The notes under the pieces are model-generated. The model saw nothing but the letters and a program-made list of their open reading frames with translations, made no database searches and was not told where the DNA came from. 64,000 bases of DNA, taken from contig CDRNVI010000044.1 of NCBI GenBank assembly GCA_977017575.1, positions 372,001-436,000 of the forward strand, read 5' to 3'. The stretch is from Paramoeba atlantica. Its lineage: Eukaryota; Discosea. Made by a program: the position numbers and the translations under genes. Below are positions 21,378-29,604 of the stretch, one piece after another. The stretch's first letter is position 1. Each line of letters opens with the position of its first letter.

Positions 21378-21560
21378 TGGCCTTCATGGTGCCAGGCCTG
21401 CCATGGCGCGTCTACTGCGCCGCGATAATGACGGGTTGGTGGACTCTCTCTGGGTAAGCCCAGATTAGGACTACCAACCCTCACATTATCGTCGATTAAT
21501 CTCAATCACAATACACCATCGCTTTCGAAAGCTCTTCATGGCATTTTCAAGAGCCCTGAA
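21378..21560. other. Cluster of hairpins, possible structured RNA
   Basis: In order: GGCGC/GCGCC (21405-21421); an outer stem GATAATG..GGGTTGGT pairing with ACCAACCC..CATTATC (21424-21490) that encloses a perfect 6-bp hairpin TCTGGG-TAAG-CCCAGA (21449-21464); a perfect palindrome GCTTTCGAAAGC (about 21520); and GCTCTT/AAGAGC (about 21530-21553). No protein frame fits. Confidence 0.4.
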
Positions 21561-22003
21561 ACGCTGCTTCGATCGCAATGATCAAATCTGCACTATTCCG
21601 AGGGGCTCAACCATTTTTGGAGTCGCCCACTACGGAACATGAAATTTTAGAGCAAAAAAGATTGTGTTGTTTCGTAATGGGCAACAAGAACCATGCACCA
21701 GCTTGCTTTTACGTGCCCAGGGGAAGAATAAACCCTTTCGTAGTCTTTTTGTTCGGGTGATCCCCCATAACCCCGTCTTTGTAGCATGAATCAGGGAGAA
21801 ATCAGAAAAACTGTGAAAAATGCAAGATTTTGACTCCCAAAAAACTAAGTTTTTTTACCTGCACTCGAAAATCTAATTAACGCAGATGCCGTGCATGCAC
21901 GTTCATGAGCCCAGTTCGAGAGCTCTCGAATGCGCTATTATTTTCGAAAATTGGCCAAGCTTTACAAATTTTAGACCCCCCCACATCCAAATTTACACCC
22001 CTG

Positions 22004-22949
22004 TATGTAGCCTCTTAAAGTGATTAATAATGCAAATATCTGCACTTGTATCCTCACATCATTTTTAAAAGGCTTGCTTTGTGTTATTTCTTAGCGACCC
22101 ACCCATTTATGTGATTTTCGTGCGTGTTTCTTCTGCTGTTCCTATTTTCGAAAGTCTTACAATATGTCTGGGAGCTCCTTACCAATCGCCCTTGGCAAAC
22201 TCACGTTGAACCTCGTAAGAGAACTGACTGATACTCGAAGTTTTGCCCTGTTCAAAATAGCGCAAAAGAATAATTTTTCTATCCGATGTCCTAGTTAAGA
22301 TCATTATGTAAGGATACATATTTCTGTGAACCTGACGGAAAAAACCGAAGCTGGTCTCTGATCGGGGGATACTTCTTTCTAGAATTTTGATGGAGAATTA
22401 TCGGAAGTCATGTAAAATATACCCAATGCTATATGCATGATGTAAAATAATATACATCATACATGTACTTTGTAATGCGAATTAAGGGATGTATAAAAGT
22501 AGAGATATTTTTTACTCTTCTTTTTAAGTATGCGATAATTTGCTGCGCACCATGAAGTCCATTGTATATAATTTTTTGTCATGAGTTTATGTCATGCGCT
22601 ATGTACACGCGTTAAGTATCTGTGCTATGATAGTGGGCAGAGTTTAATAGGGGAATGTGCCAGATAAACTCTTCGGAATATGTTTGGTTTTACGAGTATA
22701 GTACAGTTCACGACAAAAAATACGATGCTGAATATAAATTATTTACCTTGTCTTCTCAAAAACATTTTGTTGGGGGGTGGGCTTCCGGTGGGACTAGGAG
22801 GGATACACCAATTGTTTTCATTAGTCAACTGCAATAAATTTAAAATCCACTCGTATTTGAATATTCCGCTGTATCCGAAAAATTTGGAAAGTTTCGAAAT
22901 TGTGTATCTTTTCAAGCGCGTTTTCTTCTCAGTTTTCTAGGATTCGAAT
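22004..22949. other. Intergenic, edge of the repeat island
   Basis: No gene is recognised. A fragment of the dispersed foldback repeat (AAAATCCACTCGTATTTGAA) lies at 22839-22872. Just before the TPPP gene the sequence TTTCTTCTCAGTTTTCTAG (about 22922-22940) is a strong pyrimidine-AG acceptor-like site, 10 bases from the ATG. Confidence 0.5.
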
Positions 22950-23378
22950 ATGACGTCTGCAGATCTCAAAACTATTTTTGAGGCGTTTTGCGCTTTTGGA
23001 AGCGGTACTGTCGGTGAAATGGACAACACGAAATTTGCCAAACTAGTTCGTGATTCTGGGCTTGTTGATGGCGCTCTAACGACAACGGACGTGGATTTGA
23101 TATTTGCCCATGTTAAGCCAAAAGGTGAACGTCGTATAAAGTACACCACTTTTCGCAACCAAGCCGTCGCAGAAATCGCAAAGAGGAAGAACATTCCAGA
23201 AAAAGAGATAGTCCAAAAGATTTTTCAAGCTGGTGGTCCAGTGGCTCTCGCCACTCAAGCCGATCATGTGCGTTTTCATGATGACAAAAGCACATACACC
23301 GGAATGTATGCCAATGTCGCGGGATCGACTCCTGTGCGAAGAAACTCGGTTTCTCCTAGTCCCCGTAAGGGAATGTGA
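22950..23378 (+). CDS. TPPP/p25-alpha family protein
   Basis: The 142-residue protein matches the p25-alpha (tubulin polymerization-promoting protein) domain along nearly all its length: an N-terminal EF-hand-like helical part (FEAFCAFGSG, then MDNTKFAKLVRDSGL), the conserved TTTDVDLIFAHVK core with RRIKYTTFRNQAVAEIA, and the C-terminal Rossman-type segment (KSTYTGMYANVAGS). Family members bind and bundle microtubules and are associated with cilia and flagella. A short basic Ser/Pro tail (about 125-142) ends the protein, with SPSP-type sites that could be phosphorylated. Length is typical of short TPPP forms. No intron. This is the first host gene after 18 kb of repeats. Confidence 0.92.
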   Translation: MTSADLKTIFEAFCAFGSGTVGEMDNTKFAKLVRDSGLVDGALTTTDVDLIFAHVKPKGERRIKYTTFRNQAVAEIAKRKNIPEKEIVQKIFQAGGPVALATQADHVRFHDDKSTYTGMYANVAGSTPVRRNSVSPSPRKGM

Positions 23379-24033
23379 AGTCTGAGACATGAGACTATAC
23401 TGCCTCAAGCGTAGTGGTCATTCGGTATGTACAATCACCGCTTATGTCTATAGGGATTGTAAATATAAAGATGTGCATAGAAAGAAAGTCGTTCAGGAGA
23501 ATATTTATTTTAGTAGTACATCTAATTATAAATGTGTAAACTCTTCGTTCTAATTAATCTTTGATACCAGAGGATCGCACGCTACACTTGTGTGCTCATG
23601 TTTCTACAGGAATAATATGTATCAATAATGTGTACAACAATAATGTATATCATAGAAGAAAAGTACATTCAATGTATTACTTTAAAAATTATTCAGGACA
23701 AAAACGTCTATAGCAAAATCATTCACTGACATGGTTTTTTCAAAATCTCTCCGGAAAGGGTTAATAGTGTTCGTCTGTCGTAAACAGTTACAAAATGCAC
23801 GTATTTTTAACAATACTTTCATTCAGAGGTATACGCAAAACTTAGATCATGCTTTTTTAGTTTACAGACAGTTTTGCGCAAGATTACAAAGTTCAATGCG
23901 TGTGCGCTTCGCTACATTAGTACAGAAGGAATCTTAGTAAAATTTTGACTGGTGTAGTATTTTACCGATACACTCTACTGATATACTTGTACGCACGACT
24001 AGAAACCGGACTAAACAATAAAAATAATACCGA
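23379..24033. other. Intergenic; possible small frame at 23731-23937
   Basis: AT-rich. A 68-codon ATG frame (23731-23937) is basic and predicted helical (RYTQNLDHAFLVYRQF) but has no known family; I give it about one chance in four of being a gene. Confidence 0.4.
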
Positions 24034-25344
24034 ATGTCTCTGTTCTTCCTATTCCTTCCGGTGTACCTCCTCTCACCCGGAGGTCCTGTGGTTTTTACCA
24101 CAGATCCCGTATTACGATGCCCGGACGATGAACAGAATACACCAAACACTGAGGACTCGGCCGAGGAAACTCCAGCGGTTCACCAGCTTCCACCCGATAG
24201 CGTGGATCGATCGCGGTGTGCTCCATCTGCTTTGAACCCTCACAGCCCCGAGGAGGGCACCCGAGCACCACCTACTCACCCAGCCAACGTCTCCCATGGA
24301 TGTCGAGATTCAGCAGCTAGCATTACTGTTGGTGCCACTCGAACGTCGCGTCGTTCCTTTCCACGTTTAGAGGGAAATTCTTGTCGTCGCACGCGTCGCA
24401 CCTACCTTAACGACTGGGTAAATATGCGCCGTCACAGCCGTCCCATCTCTGAGGAGTTGTACCCTCGCTCTGGTCCGCAGGAAGCCGCGGTGGAAGTCAG
24501 TCCCGAGACCGCGCAGCGTCTACATTCTCTAAGGAGTCTTACGGAGCAATACGTGGGACACGTGGATAACTGGGTACAAATGCGTCGTCATCATCCTGGG
24601 CTGCAGCGAAATCTAAATCAGGAATTTCAAGGCCCGCATCGGTCTCGGCATATGGTGCGTAGTCGTATCCCTGCCAGGCGAGGGACTGGCGCCGCCGAAA
24701 CAAACCGCGTATCCCCGCCGCACGCCGATCTTGAGGCGCAATCTATGGCAGCACCCCGACAGTCTGCCCCTCGAACAGCGTTTTTGAACGCTTGGGTACA
24801 GTCCCGGCAGCGCGCCGCAGGTAACGCTCCGAATGCCTCTGCTCCTCTTCAGGCACTTTCGCACCATCCCGGTGAACTCGCTACACATGCCCGACACCCC
24901 TCTTTCCTCTCCCCACGTGACCTAGTGAGTCCAGCCGCCCCCGGATCTCGGGCCAGGACCACCGTCACAGCAAACGCACAACCCGACAACACCCGCCCTG
25001 TACGTCGTAGCCTTCACTGGGAAATGGAATCCGAGTGGGATCGTGCCACCGCCGGGGACGCCATCCAGGATGCCGAGCCTTTCTCCGAACGCTGGGGCAC
25101 GGCCCCCGAGGACCCTGCGGCGCACTCGTTCACGCATCTCCCGTTACACCCCCCGCCCGCGATGCCGCTGCGACGCAACCTTGAGGCCGAGTTTGAGGCC
25201 TCGTTTCACAGGGAGGGCCGTGGAACTTCCACATCGAGTCAAGGGAGTGAGGCAAGGGGTACGACTCAACGGAGGTCTGCCACAGCTGCTACCTCCCGTC
25301 ACAACCGCTCACATTCTGGGTCCACTCTAGGAGGTGAAAGGTAA
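24034..25344 (+). CDS. Arginine-rich repeat protein with signal-like N-terminus (copy 1)
   Basis: I do not recognise this 436-residue protein. It starts with a hydrophobic, signal-peptide-like segment (MSLFFLFLPVYLLSPGG) followed by VVFTTDP. The rest is Arg-, Pro- and Ser-rich and repeats two short motifs. Motif A is a Trp motif: YLNDWVNMRR, HVDNWVQMRR, FLNAWVQSRQ. Motif B is basic-basic-x-Leu followed by an acidic core: QRNLNQEF, RRSLHWEME, RRNLEAEFE. The paralog at 25868 has the same N-terminal plan and motifs, so this is a tandem duplication. The stop TAA lies within GAAAGGTAAGTG, a perfect-looking 5' splice site, so the last residues could differ if an intron is used (possible acceptors near 25667 or 25758). 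Confidence 0.8.
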   Translation: MSLFFLFLPVYLLSPGGPVVFTTDPVLRCPDDEQNTPNTEDSAEETPAVHQLPPDSVDRSRCAPSALNPHSPEEGTRAPPTHPANVSHGCRDSAASITVGATRTSRRSFPRLEGNSCRRTRRTYLNDWVNMRRHSRPISEELYPRSGPQEAAVEVSPETAQRLHSLRSLTEQYVGHVDNWVQMRRHHPGLQRNLNQEFQGPHRSRHMVRSRIPARRGTGAAETNRVSPPHADLEAQSMAAPRQSAPRTAFLNAWVQSRQRAAGNAPNASAPLQALSHHPGELATHARHPSFLSPRDLVSPAAPGSRARTTVTANAQPDNTRPVRRSLHWEMESEWDRATAGDAIQDAEPFSERWGTAPEDPAAHSFTHLPLHPPPAMPLRRNLEAEFEASFHREGRGTSTSSQGSEARGTTQRRSATAATSRHNRSHSGSTLGGER

Positions 25345-25867
25345 GTGCATACTTTTGCATGTGTGGATCTTACCTTGCACCATTGTTTTGCTTGCTTCTG
25401 ACTGTGTTTCTTAATACGGGCAGTACTTTTGTTAATGTATTTTGTTTGAACTATATAAGATGCTCTTATACGGGTTGAATATCTTGTACATAGTATGTAC
25501 GTGATATGGAAGATTTGAACGTTACGTTAGAAGTTTGATCAAATAGGTGGATCTATTTTTTTTCTGGACAGGGTTTATTATGCGCGAGAGAGACAAATTA
25601 TGTTGAATCTTTATTATTTCCATCTGCCATTCGCCTATTTCACTGGGCTTCTACAATTATTTTGCAGTGTATGTTCTTCGTTTTGTACATAAAGCTAAGA
25701 TTTACACTCTTTCTACTCTACGTTTCACACTCCTTAAACAATTCAACACACATCCCAGCCCCACCCTTATCCCCCCACCCCTCTTCCCTCCACCACCCTT
25801 TTCCCCCTCCTTTCCTCACCAACCCCTCTTTTTTCCTCATCTTCCACCACCACCACCCCTTTTTCCC
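25345..25867. other. Spacer between tandem paralogs
   Basis: AT-rich at first, then an extremely C-rich stretch (25750-25900) that runs into the next gene. TTTTGCAG at 25660-25667 and CACATCCCAG at 25749-25758 are acceptor-like and could serve the leader of the next gene or an intron from the previous one. Confidence 0.45.
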
Positions 25868-27031
25868 ATGCCCCCCACCCTCCTTCTCTACCTCACCCTT
25901 TACCTCACCCCCTTCCACGGTCCCCTCCCCTCCGTAGTTCTCACCACGGACCCTCCCCCCGCCGACACCCACCCCGACCGTGCCCTCCCCCTCCCCTCCT
26001 CCAGCGAGGAGGAGGAAACCCTTCCCCCGTACCCCCACGAATCGGCTCTCCCGTACCCCCACGAATCGGCTCTCCCCTACCCCCACGAACCGGCTCTCCC
26101 CTACCCCCACGAATCGGTCCCCCCCTACGCTAACCCCCCCAGCCGCGACGACATTGCCGTACTCGCCCGGCAGTTTTCCCACCAGGAGCTTCACAGCCCC
26201 CTGTCGTCTTCGACTTCTTCGTCTTTGTCTTCGTCTTCTTTGTCTTCACGTCCCTCCCACCCCTCCCGTCGACCCCTCCCCGCCCGCCACCCTGTACGTT
26301 GGCTCGACCAGTCCACCCGGGCCCGGGCCCAGCGGACCCAGCAGCAGCGACAGCCGTTAGCCACCCGCCTGCAGACGCAACCGCGAAGAGCAGCCGCGCA
26401 ACGGGATCTCGCCCCGGAGTTCGCGGCGGTGGTGGGGGGGAGGAGGAGAGGGGGAGGGGGAGGGGGAGGGGCTGCGACGGTGAGTGCCTTCCCGACACGT
26501 CTCCGATCCCTTCGTCGTGATCTCACGGCGGAGATGGAGAATGCGGCACGGGAGGGGGGACGCGGTGATACAGCAGCAGCAGCAGCGGCAGCGGCAGGCG
26601 GAGGAAACTCCGCTCGTGGAGGGTATGTCCGGGATTGGATCTCGGCGAGACGGGAGAGTGGGGGGAGGGGGGAGAGGGAGGAGAGTGGGATAGAGGGTCC
26701 ACGACGTGTTTCCGTGAAACGTCAACTGCTGCCGGAGTTGGAACGGGAGAATACGGACCCGCAGAGTCCGCAGACACCGGAGTCCGGGGCAGAGGCGGAG
26801 CGGGTGTTTGCGTTGGACCCTGCGCATGTGCGGACGTGGCGGGCGATGAGTCGGGCGCGGGCCCCAGTGCGGCGGTCGTTGCTGCCGGAGTTGGAGGCCA
26901 TGCGTCGCGATAGGGGTGCGGCGTACGTGGGGAGAGATGAACCTATGGCCGATGTTCCACGTGCGTTGTATGCCGACGCGCGACGCCCCCTGAAGCGTAA
27001 TCTTATGGAAGATTTTGAGGTACATGCGTAG
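25868..27031 (+). CDS. Arginine-rich repeat protein with signal-like N-terminus (copy 2)
   Basis: Paralog of the gene at 24034. I choose the ATG at 25868 because the following residues (PPTLLLYLTLYLTPFHG, then VVLTTDP) align with the start of copy 1; the frame is open further upstream but only through low-complexity Pro codons. The 387-residue product has four near-identical YPHESALP-type units (about 55-85), a Ser run, Gly and Ala runs, then motif B copies (QRDLAPEFA, RRDLTAEME, KRQLLPELE, RRSLLPELE, KRNLMEDFE) and motif A copies (YVRDWISARR, HVRTWRAMSR). It is much more GC-rich than copy 1. Function unknown; both are candidates for secreted or vesicle-stored structural proteins. Confidence 0.75.
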   Translation: MPPTLLLYLTLYLTPFHGPLPSVVLTTDPPPADTHPDRALPLPSSSEEEETLPPYPHESALPYPHESALPYPHEPALPYPHESVPPYANPPSRDDIAVLARQFSHQELHSPLSSSTSSSLSSSSLSSRPSHPSRRPLPARHPVRWLDQSTRARAQRTQQQRQPLATRLQTQPRRAAAQRDLAPEFAAVVGGRRRGGGGGGGAATVSAFPTRLRSLRRDLTAEMENAAREGGRGDTAAAAAAAAGGGNSARGGYVRDWISARRESGGRGEREESGIEGPRRVSVKRQLLPELERENTDPQSPQTPESGAEAERVFALDPAHVRTWRAMSRARAPVRRSLLPELEAMRRDRGAAYVGRDEPMADVPRALYADARRPLKRNLMEDFEVHA

Positions 27032-27674
27032 CGCAGCGGGTGGTATGAAGATGTGGTTATTTCGTAGGGTATAGTACCGCGTAGGATAGGAAATGCGGGC
27101 AATGAATTTTTCAGTTCGTGTGCTCGCGAACTAAATGTTTAAGAAGTGTTTTTTTGAAAACATTTCATTTGTGGTGATTCGTACGGCGCTGAAACGGAAG
27201 ATCCTGTACGAGAGCTTGTGCTTACCCCTTGCTAGTTTTCTATATATTTTCAAAAATTTGAGTTGTTAATATTGAGGATATTTTGGTTACGCATGAAAAT
27301 ATAGATGATATTATTCTATTTACATACAGTTTGCTTGTTTTCATATGTGACAATAGAAATGGGTGTTTTGTTTGTATATTTTGATATCGTATTTGTATTT
27401 TTATCGTATAGATCATGGAACATACATTCAATGTACGATTTGGAGAATCATGGTTTGCACGATACGGGATAGAGGCATGGGATATGTGTGTATTAAGAGC
27501 GGGTCGTTTTAATATCTGCTGGTCTTATACTTGTCCTATCTTGTTTTATACTTGTCTTATCTTACAGGTACTTGCATACCTTATACCTATTGTGTGCATA
27601 GTAAACAACGCTTCACGGCACCCTTGTAACAATGTCTCATAGTAGCGAAGTTGTTGATATTCTGTTTCTTTTTA
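27032..27674. other. Intergenic
   Basis: AT-rich; a 75-codon frame at 27415-27642 has a hydrophobic middle but no known relatives. Direct repeats of TATACTTGTC (about 27528 and 27548) end in a TTACAG acceptor-like site. Confidence 0.4.
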
Positions 27675-29393
27675 ATGGCTTTTGAATTTTACTGGAAAGC
27701 ATTGCGTAGTCCGCTAGCTGACTCATTGCGCACACGTCTCAACGCAACCTTACATAGTGCCCTGGAGTCTCAATCCGAGCTGCAAACGTATGTGAAAGAT
27801 CTCCACATTGTAGACATAAATTGGGGTGAAGTGCCACCGGTAGTTGAGACAATCGAAATTACTGATGCTGACAATTCGGTTGCCACTGGGAACGAGGGTG
27901 TTTGGCCTCATTTATATGGGTCTCCACACGTTCCAATTCATCCTCTCTCTGATCACGAAAACATTGTACAACCTACCTTTTTGCCCGTCAGGAGCCCTTT
28001 TGAAAACACTACTCCAGCGTGTGCAACTTGTGGCATAGAACTTCCTTTGGATAGAGCAGATTTCCATAAATCAAATTTGAAGAAGAGCCCTCTCTGTCCA
28101 TTTTGCTACTACCGAGACCGTCGTTCCCTTCACGCAACGAACTTCATCAATAAAGATTCCGATCAACAAGAGCTGAAGGACTTGACGCTTGATTTTAAGC
28201 CATACACAGTATATATCAACGATTGGAAACAATCAACACGTAGCGAGACAAGACAAAGGCCTGTCCACGTCCCACGCGGGCACGATGCTTCCTCTTCGTT
28301 GTCTGACATCGCCTCTCCCAGGAGCATCTCTTCCCACGATCCAGTAGCGGCCGCTGGTTTCGACAGTAGCACCTTTTTCGGAAATTCCGGGCTCCGACTT
28401 TACTTCTACTGTCAGTACAGCGGCAACTTACAACTACGTGTGAGAGCTACGGTTCACTATGACATGCCACTAAAGCCGGGGCAGCACGTTGGGGCTGCCA
28501 TGCCCTTGGAGTTTACCCTATCCGGGGTACAACTCGAGGGGCACGTCGTGCTGAACATACGAAACCACCAAGCCGATGTCACACTGTTGCGCCGAAAAAG
28601 CACAATGGACGTAAAACGTCCGAATGAAATTTATCATTCCCATGGGAATGCCAATCACCCGACGCGATCCGCGGCCCAGCTGCGGGGAAATGTCCTGCAA
28701 CGGTTTAACCCGGGCGCCGGGGAGTGCCGAGCTCACCGGACCTTATCCGAAGCCTTCTCGACCACGTTAAGCCCAATTGTACGATTCGCATTAACCGTTC
28801 GTATGGGTAACTCTGACCCTCTTTCGGAGGGGACGGAATTCGGTACCAGCTCCGGGTCGCAAGATACCCCGTCCTATGATTTCTCTTCCCTTCCACGATT
28901 ACCGCTCGCGCTACCGAAAGGGACTCACCCAACCGAGGGGAGCGGGAAGAGTAAAGCAAAGGGGGGCGAAAGCCATGCCTCAGTCGGCACACGTACTCTC
29001 GTGGACGGAGCGAATCGTGTGGAGGTTCCATCCAAACCCGTGCGAGCGGTTTACTCTCACACCAAACCGAGCGCTCCTGGTGGGGTGAGGAGGGAACCCT
29101 CTCTGTCTTCTCCTCGACTGGAGGCGTTACGGTCCCCTGCGTTGTCTACAGTTCCTCCGGACGTCGGGCACTCCAAACCTGTCGTCCCGGGATCTGCCTC
29201 GGTGCGTATTATGCATGCCCGAGAGACCAAGGCCCACGGTGAGCATCGGGAACTGCCTTTGATGGAGGGCAAGGCGGGTCGGTATCACACCTACCTCGAT
29301 CGCAACAAGATTGCAAACTTTGTGAACGAACAGGTTCATCAGTGGATTTATGCGAATATGGTGGAGCCGAATAAATTTATTTTTTCCCTTTGA
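27675..29393 (+). CDS. Mdm12-like SMP-domain protein with zinc-binding insert
   Basis: The ends of this 572-residue protein resemble fungal Mdm12, the soluble lipid-transfer subunit of the ERMES complex that links ER and mitochondria. The start MAFEFYWKAL and YVKDLHIVDINWGEVPPVVE match the N-terminal SMP strand and helix; YCQYSGNLQLRVRATV and PLEFTLSGVQLEGHVVLNI match the central strands (about 239-305); the last 35 residues (DRNKIANFVNEQVHQWI) match the closing helix. Two large insertions interrupt the fold. The first (about 70-238) has a zinc-ribbon-like pair, C116-x2-C119 and C141-x2-C144, and a Trp motif YINDWKQSTR like that of the neighbouring repeat proteins. The second (about 310-535) is disordered and basic. 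I start at 27675, where similarity begins, not at upstream alternatives. Role inferred, not shown. Confidence 0.7.
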   Translation: MAFEFYWKALRSPLADSLRTRLNATLHSALESQSELQTYVKDLHIVDINWGEVPPVVETIEITDADNSVATGNEGVWPHLYGSPHVPIHPLSDHENIVQPTFLPVRSPFENTTPACATCGIELPLDRADFHKSNLKKSPLCPFCYYRDRRSLHATNFINKDSDQQELKDLTLDFKPYTVYINDWKQSTRSETRQRPVHVPRGHDASSSLSDIASPRSISSHDPVAAAGFDSSTFFGNSGLRLYFYCQYSGNLQLRVRATVHYDMPLKPGQHVGAAMPLEFTLSGVQLEGHVVLNIRNHQADVTLLRRKSTMDVKRPNEIYHSHGNANHPTRSAAQLRGNVLQRFNPGAGECRAHRTLSEAFSTTLSPIVRFALTVRMGNSDPLSEGTEFGTSSGSQDTPSYDFSSLPRLPLALPKGTHPTEGSGKSKAKGGESHASVGTRTLVDGANRVEVPSKPVRAVYSHTKPSAPGGVRREPSLSSPRLEALRSPALSTVPPDVGHSKPVVPGSASVRIMHARETKAHGEHRELPLMEGKAGRYHTYLDRNKIANFVNEQVHQWIYANMVEPNKFIFSL

Positions 29394-29604
29394 GAGTGCA
29401 AACTTAAGGTTATGTCGGGTTACCAAAAAAGGGAAAGTCCATTTTATCGGGAGTCAGCCCAAGAAAGCCTCGACTTGTTGGGAATAAATTTATACATGTA
29501 CTTGTAGAATAAGCTTTAGTTTGTTCTTGTACACCTACATACATGTACTATTCATCTGTATCATTTCTTCTATATTCGAATAGATCTGCACATTTTCATC
29601 CATA

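Larger units (their letters stand above)
19070..22003. mobile_element. 2.9-kb Tc1-type TIR element carrying satellite DNA
   Basis: TA-CAGGGGTGTAAATTTGGATG at 19070 is matched in reverse by CATCCAAATTTACACCCCTG-TA ending at 22003, with about 75 bp of shared terminal sequence. No transposase is recognisable inside. The cargo consists of a polypurine microsatellite (19388-19740), a 96-bp minisatellite (about 19750-20500) and about 1.4 kb of unidentified sequence containing a hairpin cluster. Confidence 0.75.

Noticed and set aside
25341-25758. An intron joining the two arginine-rich genes into one
   Set aside because: GTAAGT at 25341 and an AG at 25758 would keep the frame, but copy 2 has its own ATG followed by an N-terminus paralogous to that of copy 1, which fits two genes better. 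The 5' site could still be used for another exon.
26357-27025. A 222-codon minus-strand frame
   Set aside because: Lies opposite the GC-rich repeat protein; composition (His, Pro, Arg runs) reflects the other strand.
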